64,000 nucleotides of DNA from assembly GCF_014138605.1 (NCBI RefSeq), contig NZ_JACJHX010000006.1, positions 172,310 to 236,309 of the forward strand. Reading direction: 5' to 3'. This document shows positions 44,353-52,901 of the stretch, one piece after another. The DNA comes from Peribacillus huizhouensis (lineage in GTDB: Bacteria; Bacillota; Bacilli; Bacillales; DSM-1321). Within the stretch, counting starts at the first letter, position 1. Each line of letters opens with the position of its first letter. The position numbers were made by a program, and so were the translations under genes. Under the pieces are notes generated by a model that did no database searches, was not told the origin of the DNA, and saw only the letters and a program-made list of their open reading frames with translations.

Positions 44353-45063
44353 ATGATTCAAATTATTCCAGAAACATCTCGATTCTCTGTTAAAAATGAG
44401 TGGTTGGAGAGCAATTTAAGTTTTTCATTTGGTGAGTATTATGATGAATCGAATATTCAATTTGGTCCCCTTCGTGTTTTTAATGATGATACGATCCAAC
44501 CTGGAAGAGGATTTGGCATTCATCCCCACAGGGAAATGGAAATTGTTTCGATTGTATTAAAAGGTCAACTAAAGCATGAGGACAGTTTGGGGAGCAGTGG
44601 ACATCTTAAATTTGGAAATGTTCAGCTAATGAGTGCAGGTACTGGTTTGTTGCATTCTGAAATGAATCCTTCAACGGAAGAGGAATCAAGCTTTTTACAG
44701 TTATGGTTTTTCCCTGACCAAAAACAATTAACTCCTTCTTATCAGGATATTACATTTAATATAGATGCAATGCATAATGAGCTATTACCAATTCTTTCTT
44801 CAAATCCAACCGAAGGAACGGCAAAAATTCATAGTGATGTTACCTTATACTTATCGAGGTTAGATAATGGACAAGAGCTATACTTCAAACAAGATCGGGG
44901 CAGAAAGATGTATGTCTTTGTTATTGAAGGTGAACTTGTTTTAAATCAGGAATTTGTTGTAAGCCAAAAAGACAGTGCACGTATTTCTAATGAACAGGAA
45001 CTTACAATGAAATCAAATCAAGAATCATTCATTTTATTTATGGATTTAGCAGGTGGTGAATAA
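44353..45063 (+). CDS. Pirin-family protein (YhaK-like)
   Basis: A 236-residue bicupin. The metal-binding N-terminal cupin carries HPHREMEIV (about 56-64) and GTGLLHSEMN (about 97-106), the usual His/His/His/Glu set. Some pirins act as quercetinases or redox sensors; many remain unassigned, and the Bacillus subtilis homologue YhaK is linked to oxidative stress. GAGGTGAAAG precedes ATG 44353. It follows mhqD after about 110 bp and overlaps closely with a small gene, so it is probably part of the same stress island. Confidence 0.87.
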   Translation: MIQIIPETSRFSVKNEWLESNLSFSFGEYYDESNIQFGPLRVFNDDTIQPGRGFGIHPHREMEIVSIVLKGQLKHEDSLGSSGHLKFGNVQLMSAGTGLLHSEMNPSTEEESSFLQLWFFPDQKQLTPSYQDITFNIDAMHNELLPILSSNPTEGTAKIHSDVTLYLSRLDNGQELYFKQDRGRKMYVFVIEGELVLNQEFVVSQKDSARISNEQELTMKSNQESFILFMDLAGGE

Positions 45064-45064
45064 A

Positions 45065-45337
45065 ATGTTAATGATTCGTCATGCGATTGGAAGTCGTTTA
45101 TTTTATCAAACAGATGATTATAAAATTCAGCCTCATGAAGATAAATGGATCATTTCTATTTCTATCCCAGAGATTCATGCAAAAGAGATTTTGAAATTTA
45201 AAGAGGAATTAAATTTATTTGATGTAGAGGAAAACCAAAAGACGTGGTATTACTCTTCAGATGATCATGTTGTTTTTAACAAGGCTAAGGATCAGTTTAT
45301 TATTTCCACAGACCATAAAACTGTGTACCCGGTTTAA
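45065..45337 (+). CDS. Hypothetical protein, 90 residues
   Basis: A small soluble protein starting MLMIRHAIGSRLFYQTDDYK and ending in FIISTDHKTVYPV. No cysteines, no membrane span. I do not recognise the family. The ATG is one base beyond the pirin stop codon, and AGGTGG inside the pirin end serves as ribosome binding site, so it is coupled to the pirin gene. A rRNA fragment lies just after it. Confidence 0.6.
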   Translation: MLMIRHAIGSRLFYQTDDYKIQPHEDKWIISISIPEIHAKEILKFKEELNLFDVEENQKTWYYSSDDHVVFNKAKDQFIISTDHKTVYPV

Positions 45338-45340
45338 ATG

Positions 45341-45376
<36 letters not shown>

Positions 45377-45682
45377 GATCGAAGGATCAGTTATTCAGCC
45401 AAGAAGACATATAATAATTATTTTCAAGAGGATAGTATTAGTTTTTATTTTAAGGCTGAGTTAAATAATATTGTTGTTAAAAATAAATTTGGCTATTCGT
45501 TACATTACCGATTTTCAATTTAAAGACCTATATATAAGTATTTGGTAACAAGCAAAGTAGAAAAAAATTAAGATAATAAAGCATTCTTATTAGGAAATAA
45601 GGGTATTTTATTAATGGTAAGATAACACTTACTAAAATTATGGCATAAGATCCGAGGAGAAGCTGATACCAAAGCAAGTTAT
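45377..45682. other. AT-rich spacer after the rRNA fragment
   Basis: About 300 bp without a gene or further rRNA/tRNA sequence that I can recognise. Confidence 0.4.
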
Positions 45683-45729
45683 TTGACAATAAGTTCTCAT
45701 TGTTATAAAATTACATTTAATTCGAGACA
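45683..45729 (+). promoter_or_regulatory. Promoter with MhqR-type operator for the second nitroreductase
   Basis: TTGACA (45683-45688), 17 bases, TAAAAT (45706-45711), then TACATTTAATTCGAGACA (45712-45729). The left and right halves each carry changes from TATCT/AGATA, but the position directly after the -10 box is the same as at 22650, 37537 and 40032. Confidence 0.65.
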
Positions 45730-45781
45730 TGTTATATAAAGATATATGAATTCAAGATTACGGATTGGAGGAATACTTGTT

Positions 45782-46393
45782 ATGACAAAAACACTGACAA
45801 CAGATTTTTACACTGCACTTAAAGAAAGACGTTCAATTTACGGAATCAATAAAGATGTACAAGTATCAGATGATAGAATTAAAGAAATTGTAGAATTTGC
45901 TGTGAAATATACGCCTTCAGCTTTCAATTCTCAAACTGCGCGTCTTGTTGTATTATCGGGCGAGACTCATAATAAATTATGGGACATTACAACTGAAACA
46001 TTAAGAAAAGTGGTTGGTGATGGAGATTTTTCAGCAACTCAACAAAAAATGAATTCTTTTAAAGCAGGATATGGAACCGTATTATTCTTTGAAGATGAAG
46101 CGGTAGTTAAATCACTTCAAGAACAATTTACCCCTTATGCTGATAACTTCCCAATTTGGTCAAACCAAGCATCAGGTATGCACCAATTAGTTGTATGGAC
46201 AGCATTAGAAGCAGAGGGACTAGGAGCATCTTTACAACACTATAATCCGCTAATTGATGATGAAGTGAAAAAAGAATGGAATATCCCTGAGAATTGGAAA
46301 CTAATTGCACAAATGCCATTTGGTAATCCAACAGCTACACCAGGTGAAAAAGAATTCCAACCGCTTGAAGATCGTGTGAAGTTTTACAAGTAA
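45782..46393 (+). CDS. Nitroreductase-family protein
   Basis: A 203-residue FMN enzyme of the YfhC/HBN1-like nitroreductase group: ALKERRSIYGINKDV (FMN site), YTPSAFNSQTARLVVLSGE, and the C-terminal AQMPFGNPTATPGEKEF. It would reduce nitro compounds or quinones. ATG 45782 was chosen for TTGGAGGAA ten bases upstream, over the ATG at 45746 which lies close to the likely transcript start. It is a single gene with its own operator and terminator, and differs clearly from the MhqN-like enzyme at 41.1 kb. Confidence 0.88.
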   Translation: MTKTLTTDFYTALKERRSIYGINKDVQVSDDRIKEIVEFAVKYTPSAFNSQTARLVVLSGETHNKLWDITTETLRKVVGDGDFSATQQKMNSFKAGYGTVLFFEDEAVVKSLQEQFTPYADNFPIWSNQASGMHQLVVWTALEAEGLGASLQHYNPLIDDEVKKEWNIPENWKLIAQMPFGNPTATPGEKEFQPLEDRVKFYK

Positions 46394-46421
46394 TCTATAG
46401 CTTTATATAGAAGGATCTACT

Positions 46422-46452
46422 AAACCAGTTTCTATATCGGAACTGGTTTTTT
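46422..46452 (+). terminator. Terminator after the second nitroreductase
   Basis: AAACCAGTT and AACTGGTTT pair around a 10-nt loop and run into T6. Confidence 0.85.
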
Positions 46453-46568
46453 ACAATAGGCTTTAATAGTAGGAAAAAGGTATAAATTTATCCGTAACAG
46501 TTAAATACATAGATTGTAGTAAGCGTCTTTTAGAGTTTTGAGAGTGAAAGAAAAGAGGAGGAGCTAAT

Positions 46569-47648
46569 ATGAAAAATTTTATTTATGAAGCTTTAGCTAC
46601 TAGGGTCATTTTCGGGGCAGGGGAAATAAGAAAAGTGCAATCTGAACTGAAAAATATCAGTGTCAAACGAGCACTTGTTATCTCTACACCTGGACAAGAA
46701 GAGCTAGCTATTAAAATTTCAAGCTTACTCGGAGACTTATGTACGGGTATTCATGCAAAAGCAGTTCAGCATGTGCCAATGGAAACTGTTGAGAAATCAG
46801 TGAAATTGGTAAGTGAGCTGAATATAGACAGTCTTGTTCCAGTTGGCGGGGGATCCTCCATCGGTTTAGCCAAAGCCATAGCTTTATATACTTCTCTTCC
46901 AATTGTAGCTATTCCTACCACATACGCAGGATCGGAAATGACGCCAATTTGGGGGATTACGGAAAATGGAATAAAGAAAACAGGGAAAGATGTGGTCGTT
47001 AAGCCAAAGTCGGTCATCTATGATCCTGAACTTTCTGTTAATTTGCCCGTTCGAGTTTCGGTAACAAGCGGATTGAACGCAATGGCTCATTGTGTGGAAG
47101 GACTGTACGCAGAAAACACCAATCCGATTATTTCGCTTCTTGCTGAAGAGGGAATTCGTGCACTTCATTCAAGTTTACCGTCCATTTTAGTTGACAAGAA
47201 TGATGTTGTGGCACGCTCCAAGGCTCTTTACGGGTGTTGGTTAGCCGGTACGGTCTTAGGGTCTGTAGGTATGGCGCTTCACCACAAGTTATGTCATGTA
47301 TTAGGGGGAAGTTATAACCTGCCGCATGCAGACACTCACTCTGTCATTTTACCCTATGCACTCTGGTACAATGCTGCCTATGCACCTGATGCAGTTCAAG
47401 CAATTGCAAGGTCACTTGGAACGGAAAAGGATGCCGTGGCTGAGGCTCTTTTTGATCTGAATACTTCCTTAGGTGGTCCAACCTCATTAGCTAAAATTGG
47501 AATGAAGGAGACAGATTTAGATCAGGCAGCAGAACTAGCTACCAAGAATGCTTATTATAATCCTCGATCAATTGATCAACAATCGATTCGACAATTACTT
47601 GAGTATGCTTTTAAAGGTAAACGACCTGAAAAAGGAATCGAGATTTAG
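46569..47648 (+). CDS. Maleylacetate reductase-like iron-containing dehydrogenase
   Basis: A 359-residue group-III alcohol dehydrogenase-fold protein. The N-terminus FIYEALATRVIFGAGEI, PVGGGSSIGLAKAIAL, the PTTYAGSEMTPIWGIT block and the C-terminal GGPTSLAKIGM are characteristic of maleylacetate reductases, which turn maleylacetate into 3-oxoadipate in hydroxyquinol and chlorocatechol breakdown. The usual partner, an intradiol dioxygenase, is not in the window; the extradiol-like MhqO proteins do not make maleylacetate from catechol but could from hydroxyquinone-type rings only by a different cleavage. AAGAGGAGGAGC precedes the ATG. A stand-alone gene between the nitroreductase and an IS3 relic. 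Confidence 0.85.
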   Translation: MKNFIYEALATRVIFGAGEIRKVQSELKNISVKRALVISTPGQEELAIKISSLLGDLCTGIHAKAVQHVPMETVEKSVKLVSELNIDSLVPVGGGSSIGLAKAIALYTSLPIVAIPTTYAGSEMTPIWGITENGIKKTGKDVVVKPKSVIYDPELSVNLPVRVSVTSGLNAMAHCVEGLYAENTNPIISLLAEEGIRALHSSLPSILVDKNDVVARSKALYGCWLAGTVLGSVGMALHHKLCHVLGGSYNLPHADTHSVILPYALWYNAAYAPDAVQAIARSLGTEKDAVAEALFDLNTSLGGPTSLAKIGMKETDLDQAAELATKNAYYNPRSIDQQSIRQLLEYAFKGKRPEKGIEI

Positions 47649-47903
47649 TCAGAAACATATTATACAATGGATTTATGGTTAAGATAAAGAAAAAATGTTG
47701 ACTTTTTACAACTCTGAAAACACTTCAACAAGAAGTATAATTTTCTTGTTAAAAGAACTGGTGCTTACATACAGTATGATCTTCCACTGTATTCAACGTA
47801 AGTGAAGATACCAAAAATTCCAGTTTTCTATCTTTGTAGAAGCTTTACGAGACATACTCTGCGTAATTTTGTGCTGTTCTAATGTTTTTTGATACTGTTT
47901 CAT
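47649..47903. other. Gene-free stretch after the maleylacetate reductase
   Basis: I see no gene and no strong terminator. It may be the 3' flank of the IS3 relic that follows. Confidence 0.35.
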
Positions 47904-48220
47904 TTAATAATGCCAGCCCTGATCAGGATGAAGAATCACTGGATCTCGTGGTTGAAGACGCTCACTCGTCTTGTCTAACTTATCGCCAACGAGTTTATAA
48001 ACTGGTCGTTTCATAACCGTATACGCGATGAATTCACCATTGCACAATCGAGTACTGGCGAAAGATAGCGCTTCTCTCCATATATGTGGAATTCTTTGAC
48101 GTCTGTATCCCATTTTTGATTCATCTTCTCTTTCTTAAATTGCGTTGTAATATGTTTGGGTAATTTATCTTTAGTTTCCTTTATAAGAACGATATTTCTT
48201 CATACGTACCAGACATTTTA
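47904..48220 (-). pseudogene. IS3-family OrfB transposase fragment
   Basis: On the minus strand several frames give [20 protein letters not shown], then [28 protein letters not shown] and LKPRD/LQPRDPVILHPDQGWHY, which is the catalytic core of IS150-type OrfB (second Asp in HPDQG). Frameshifts and stops separate the pieces and both ends are missing. Confidence 0.65.
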
Positions 48221-48705
48221 AGCCCATTTCATTCATTCATGTTTTGGATGTCGGTAATTGATCAGTTGACGAAAGACTTTTCTTTTAATGGCACATATGA
48301 TGATGCCTATAAGCTCTATATACTTTCATTTTTTGGGATATAAAATGAGGGATTTGCCAAGGTGTGCTGGTAATAAAGGATATTAATTATTGTTGAACGA
48401 ACTGGAACTTTAAAATAAACATTACAGGAGTGGGGGATTATCAACCCATTATGAATTCAAATTAAAAAATCCCATTAATGGAAAAACAATTATCTTCAAT
48501 TCAAGACTTTTTAAGTTGAGATTTCAACTGATTGGGTTTAAGATATGTTTATGAGTTACAAAAGGTAACCAGTAAATAAAAAGTAGAGACACTCCAATGA
48601 ACCTACTTTTATATACCGGACTTTTTGAACTTTGTTCCCGGGAACTAAGCGTCACACATATTATAAAATTCTAGTTTACATCTCAAATAATAGGGGGAAT
48701 AGATC
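48221..48705. other. Gene-poor stretch before the SleB-like gene
   Basis: No gene is supported. A small stem AAAAGTAG/CTACTTTT lies at about 48580-48610. ATAGGGGGAAT at the right end is the next gene's ribosome binding site. Confidence 0.4.
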
Positions 48706-49431
48706 ATGATTCAATCAGTGAAAAAAACAATTTTAACAGGGGCAACAACAGTAGCGATTTTAGGATCAACATTTGCGCCCATATCAGGTGCGGAAGCTGC
48801 TCCTTACCATAATATCAAAAACAAAATAGTGAAAGTGTATAATCAAGAAAACTTCCAAAATCACGACATGAATAGTTACAATCACCATTATTATCATTTA
48901 AGAAGTTATACCCAAGCACAAATTAAACAGTATGAACTACGTTTCAAACAATTAGGTTATAACATTTATGACCAGTACTCTATTAAGAATTTTCAAAAGC
49001 ATTATCATTTACAGGCAGATGGAATTCTTGGTAGAGCCACAATAACTAAATTAATGATGCTAACATACAGCCAATATGAAGTTGACCTGTTAGCACGTAC
49101 GATTTATATGCAATCCTACAATCAACCATTCAATGCCCAAATTGGTGTAGGAGCTGTTATATTAAATCGTTTGCAACACAGTCATTTTCCTAATACGGTA
49201 CATGGAGTCATTCAAAATGACCGCTATTTTAAACAAGTAACATTTGGTAGATATGCTGATATGACACCTGATGCTAGATATTATCGTGCAGCATATAAAG
49301 CGATTCAGGGTGTTGACCCTACTCGAAAAGCTCTACATGTTCAAAATAAGAGTTTCAACATAGCAACTAGCAGCATTTCAATATCAGAGACAGGTGTAGT
49401 TACCTATGGACAAACTGTATTTACTAGATAA
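48706..49431 (+). CDS. SleB-like spore/cell-wall hydrolase with altered active site
   Basis: A 241-residue exported protein: signal peptide (about 1-31, ending GAEA), a peptidoglycan-binding domain (about 70-118: SIKNFQKHYHLQADGILGRA), and a SleB/CwlJ hydrolase domain (about 125-235: DLLARTIYMQSYNQPFNAQI, ILNRLQHSHFPNTVHGVI). SleB is a lytic transglycosylase acting on spore cortex. In usual members the first helix reads YAEARGE and its glutamate is catalytic; here the same place reads YMQSYNQ, so the acid is replaced by Gln136. It may bind rather than cut peptidoglycan. The middle is rich in His/Tyr/Asn. AGGGGGAAT precedes the ATG. An L,D-transpeptidase gene follows. Confidence 0.82.
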   Translation: MIQSVKKTILTGATTVAILGSTFAPISGAEAAPYHNIKNKIVKVYNQENFQNHDMNSYNHHYYHLRSYTQAQIKQYELRFKQLGYNIYDQYSIKNFQKHYHLQADGILGRATITKLMMLTYSQYEVDLLARTIYMQSYNQPFNAQIGVGAVILNRLQHSHFPNTVHGVIQNDRYFKQVTFGRYADMTPDARYYRAAYKAIQGVDPTRKALHVQNKSFNIATSSISISETGVVTYGQTVFTR

Positions 49432-49446
49432 ATAGTTTAACATTCA

Positions 49447-49473
49447 AGCCCAGCTGTTTTTTGAAGCTGGGCT
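49447..49473. terminator. Hairpin between the hydrolase and L,D-transpeptidase genes
   Basis: AGCCCAGCT and AGCTGGGCT pair around a T-rich loop. No T-run follows, so partial read-through into the next gene is likely. Confidence 0.55.
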
Positions 49474-49515
49474 AGTAAATGAAATTTTATAGAAAGAAAG
49501 AAGGAAGGAAATAAG

Positions 49516-50073
49516 ATGAATAGACTAAGTAAATATATTAAGCCGGTAATGATTTTTTCTTTATTTGTGGGAGGTTTATTATTTACAACTACTTATACCG
49601 ATGCCGCAACAATTAATGAGGAAAAATTAATCATTATTAATAAGAATACTAATACGTTAGCCTATATTAATAGTCAAAATGAAATGTATACTTTTTCTGT
49701 CGCTACTGGAAAATCAAAGAACCTGACTCCAGTAGGGGAATATAGAATTGTAAATAAAATAATAGATCGTCCTTATTATAAAAAAAATATTCCGGGTGGT
49801 GTTCCAGAGAATCCCTTAGGACGTAGATGGCTTGGGTTGAACGTTTATGGTACTCCTGGTACCACCTATGCGATACATGGGAATAATAATGAAAGTTTAA
49901 TTGGAAAATATGTAACTGCAGGTTGTATAAGAATGAAAAACAGTGAAATCGAATGGTTGTTTGAAGAGGTAGAAAATAACACAAAAGTATGGGTCGTAGC
50001 TAGCAACCAATCTTTTGAAAAAATGGCTGCAAACAATTTTTCCGAAATAGAAAACCAAGTTTCCCAGAGATAA
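49516..50073 (+). CDS. L,D-transpeptidase (YkuD domain), exported
   Basis: A 185-residue secreted enzyme with an N-terminal hydrophobic signal (about 8-31) and a YkuD domain (about 35-165). The catalytic signature is intact: HGNNN (His121) and AGCIRM (Cys137). It would make 3-3 cross-links in peptidoglycan or attach proteins. There is no LysM domain, unlike YkuD itself. GAAAGAAGGAAGG precedes the ATG. It follows a SleB-like wall protein, so both may act in spore wall or cortex formation. Confidence 0.88.
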   Translation: MNRLSKYIKPVMIFSLFVGGLLFTTTYTDAATINEEKLIIINKNTNTLAYINSQNEMYTFSVATGKSKNLTPVGEYRIVNKIIDRPYYKKNIPGGVPENPLGRRWLGLNVYGTPGTTYAIHGNNNESLIGKYVTAGCIRMKNSEIEWLFEEVENNTKVWVVASNQSFEKMAANNFSEIENQVSQR

Positions 50074-50202
50074 GAACTATTTTCTTGAACCATTAACAGA
50101 GCTATTTTTTTAAAGAATATACAATACAGGACACGATGTGATAAAGTCAAGAAAACTAAAAAACAGCTTAATTCACATATTACAATGAAATTAACACATA
50201 AA

Positions 50203-50228
50203 AACGCTTGGAATTTTTCTAAGCGTTC
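50203..50228. terminator. Hairpin terminator after the L,D-transpeptidase
   Basis: AACGCTT and AAGCGTT pair around an A/T loop, followed by CTT. Confidence 0.55.
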
Positions 50229-50629
50229 TTAACAATGTTTTTTAGATTGAGCTTGTCCATCTAGTCTCTCTTCGTTAGAAAAAAAGTGGGGTTGTTATCT
50301 AATTACTCAAACTTCGCAGACTAAAATCGGCAAATAAGTCTTGATGTAATAGGCGTTACCCCACAACAGAGTGAAATAAGAAAAAACAAGCCGAGATTAC
50401 ACTGCGGATCATGGAGTCAGAATTTTACCGAGGTGAGGTCTTCCTTCATGATGGGTTAAAAGTATCAATTTGATAATTATTTTTTTCAATTACAGGCTGC
50501 AATTGAGGAGTAGATAATCCTAATATTGGAAGACCTCTAACGTTGTAAATCCGCGTTTGTCGGCAGTAGCCCTTTTACTAGATTTAAAGGAAAACAATGA
50601 TTTATATGTATTGGTTAACCACTGTTGAT
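50229..50629. other. Gene-poor stretch
   Basis: About 400 bp without a supported gene. The 18 bases TAACGTTGTAAATCCGCG near 50539 resemble TAACGTTGTAAATGCGCG in the IS3 relic at about 61454, so a scrap of the same IS may lie here. Confidence 0.35.
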
Positions 50630-51274
50630 TTAGTTGTTCTGCTCACCAAGATCACTCTGAGCCCCCATATAACTCCCGATTACATTTTGATAACCTGGGA
50701 GTTGGCTAGCAAGAAGTGCGCCAAAACCTTCGCTGTCGTTACGCCAATCGCGTTGTAATTCGCTCGCCACGCTAAACCAGTTCATGAGCTGCGCTCCAGC
50801 ATGGGCCATGCGCATCAGCGCGGCGTTCGCCACCTGTTGGCTAAAGGTCCCAGAAGCATCGGTTACAACGAAAGCTTCATAACCCGCCTTTAGAGCGGAA
50901 AGTGCCGGAAATGCGACACAGACATCGGTAACCACACCCGCTATGATAAGTTGCTTCTTGCCAGTAGCCTCGATCGCCTTAACAAAATCTTCGTTGTCCC
51001 ATGCATTAATTTGGCCTGGACGAGAAATCTTTGGCGCATTTGGGAAGAGATCGACAAGCTCCTGCATGAGTGGTCCATTTGGACCATTCTCAAAACTCGT
51101 AGATAGGATGACGGGTAGATTAAAAAATTTAGCAGTATTCGCCAAAGCTAGGACATTGTTTTTGAACTCGTCTACACCGTAGTCACGAACAAGGCCAGAT
51201 ATAAGGCCAGTCTGATGGTCCACTAGAATAACCGCGGCATTATCTTTGGAAATTCGGGAATAGAGTTCGGTCAT
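50630..51274 (-). CDS. Isochorismatase-like cysteine hydrolase (YcaC-like)
   Basis: A 214-residue hydrolase of the isochorismatase fold. The catalytic acid lies in LVDHQTG (about 17-23) and the nucleophile in GVVTDVCVAFPALSAL (Cys about 119); the sequence follows the YcaC type throughout (QINAWDNEDFVKAIEATGKK). YcaC-like proteins have no settled substrate. AAGGAGGACTA precedes the ATG on the minus strand. The gene is visibly richer in G+C than its neighbours, most of all at its 3' end, and uses codons such as GCG, CGC and GGC that are rare around it. Transfer from a higher-G+C bacterium is likely. A related but broken gene lies at 54.6 kb. Confidence 0.87.
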   Translation of the reverse strand: MTELYSRISKDNAAVILVDHQTGLISGLVRDYGVDEFKNNVLALANTAKFFNLPVILSTSFENGPNGPLMQELVDLFPNAPKISRPGQINAWDNEDFVKAIEATGKKQLIIAGVVTDVCVAFPALSALKAGYEAFVVTDASGTFSQQVANAALMRMAHAGAQLMNWFSVASELQRDWRNDSEGFGALLASQLPGYQNVIGSYMGAQSDLGEQNN

Positions 51275-51427
51275 TTTGTAGTCCTCCTTTCCAAATAAAT
51301 AAGAAACATAAATAGCTTTGTCTAATCTAACAATTATTATTCATTGGATTGTACATCGATTTATTTTAAATGGGGTATTTTAATTAGGAATTTGAGAAAG
51401 TAACAAAAATTCAAACTCAGAAATAAA

Positions 51428-51851
51428 AGGTATTAACTGAGGTAATGGGATTCCGTTAAAACGGTTCTTATCCATCTCTTGAAGGTGATTACCCTGTTAT
51501 CTATGTTTAGGTGGTAGTTGGGCAGAAGTACATATTGAAACAAGACCAGATTTACCACCATCTCGTATAGGTCGTGGTGGAGTTCATCATGTTGTCTACC
51601 GTGTTCCAAATGAAGAAGAATATGATAAGTGGGCACAACATTTAATTGATTTTCGTTTGCCGAAATCGGGTAAATTTGAACGTTATTATTTCAAAGCAAT
51701 ATATTTCAGAGAACCGAATGGGATTTTGTTTGAATTGTCCACAAATACACCAGGATTTGCAACAGCCGAACCTATGGAAACGATGGGTGAAAATCTTGAA
51801 CTTCCACCATTTTTAGAACCAAATCGAAAAGAGATTGAAGTAAAATTATGA
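51428..51851 (+). pseudogene. MhqO-like VOC protein, C-terminal half only
   Basis: From about 51516 a frame reads GSWAEVHIETRPDLPPSRIG, GGVHHVVYRVPNEEEYDKWA, FKAIYFREPNGILFELSTN and ends NRKEIEVKL, the second VOC module of an MhqO-type protein. Before it, VLTEVMGF and NGSYPSLEGDYPV can be read in other frames. The first module is missing. Metal ligands of the second module remain, but the protein cannot fold as the usual two-module enzyme. Confidence 0.7.
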
Positions 51852-52092
51852 CCATTATACCTCGGCTGAATCAAGTTTTATCTGGATATAGGATTTGTAG
51901 GGGAAACACGCCTGAAAAAACATTTATGCCTAAACTACAAATGGGGAAATATTACCTGAATGTTTGAATTTGGGTAATGGATGGTAATCTTTAAAGATGG
52001 TTTCATTCATTTGAAAGAAAATGTGAGGGGAATAAACAAGGAAATATATAGACAAACTATTTGAGGATTAACTTAAAAAAGGGGACAAAGAA

Positions 52093-52704
52093 ATGACAAA
52101 TGTAAAATTAGCAGTTATTTATTACAGTTCAGGTGGTACTAACTATCAATTAGCACAATGGGCAGAAGCGGGAGCTAAAGAAATAGGTGCTGAAGTCAAA
52201 GTATTGAAAGTGCCAGAAACAGCCCCACAAGCAGCAATTGATTCAAATCCAGTATGGAAAGCTCATTTAATAGATACAGCTTGTGTTCCAGAGGTGACTC
52301 TTGCAGATTTAGAATGGGCAGATGCTATCATTTTCAGTATACCAACTCGTTTTGGTAATGTACCTGGTCAAGTAAAGCAATTTTTAGATACAACTGGTGG
52401 TCTTTGGTTCCACGGAAAACTTGCGAATAAAGTAGTTAGTGCGATGACTTCTGCACAAAATCCTCACGGTGGGCAAGAGCAAACAATTTTAGCATTATAT
52501 ACAACTATGCATCACTGGGGTGCGATCGTAGCATCCCCTGGTTATACGGATCCAGTGATTTTCGGATCTGGTGGCAATCCATATGGAACAAGTGTAACAG
52601 TTAACCAAGAAGGGAAAATGGTTGAAGATGTTCAAGCTACTGTTAAACATCAAGCAAAACGTACGGTTACAGTTGCAGAATGGGTTAGAAAAGGGAATCA
52701 ATAA
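52093..52704 (+). CDS. NAD(P)H:quinone oxidoreductase, WrbA type
   Basis: A 203-residue flavodoxin-fold enzyme. The FMN-phosphate loop YYSSGGTNYQLAQ (about 10-22), SIPTRFGNVPGQVKQFLDT (about 83-101) and GGQEQTILALYTTMHHWGA are WrbA marks. It reduces quinones by two electrons to hydroquinones, avoiding radicals. AAAAGGGGACA precedes the ATG. It fits the quinone-stress theme, but no operator of the MhqR type lies before it. The pseudogene upstream is a ring-cleavage-type VOC protein, so an older operon may have stood here. Confidence 0.9.
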   Translation: MTNVKLAVIYYSSGGTNYQLAQWAEAGAKEIGAEVKVLKVPETAPQAAIDSNPVWKAHLIDTACVPEVTLADLEWADAIIFSIPTRFGNVPGQVKQFLDTTGGLWFHGKLANKVVSAMTSAQNPHGGQEQTILALYTTMHHWGAIVASPGYTDPVIFGSGGNPYGTSVTVNQEGKMVEDVQATVKHQAKRTVTVAEWVRKGNQ

Positions 52705-52842
52705 ATAAAAGGAATGGGCTGATCGACATAGTTCGATTAGCTCTTATTTTAATTATACATATGATTCTTACAGAACCTCAAATTAGAAATTTAAGAAATA
52801 ATGAAGAAAAAGTAATTTATTATTTCTATCTATAAGTCATGT

Positions 52843-52901
52843 CCCTACATTAAGAGTAAAACCACCCCCATAAGAGGATGGTTTTACTCTTTAATGTAGG
52901 G
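52843..52901. terminator. Long bidirectional hairpin between wrbA-like and cdaS genes
   Basis: CCCTACATTAAGAGTAAAAC (first 20 bases of the arm) pairs with its complement ending at 52901 over 22-23 bp. The minus-strand stop codon of the diadenylate cyclase lies inside the right arm. Confidence 0.8.
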
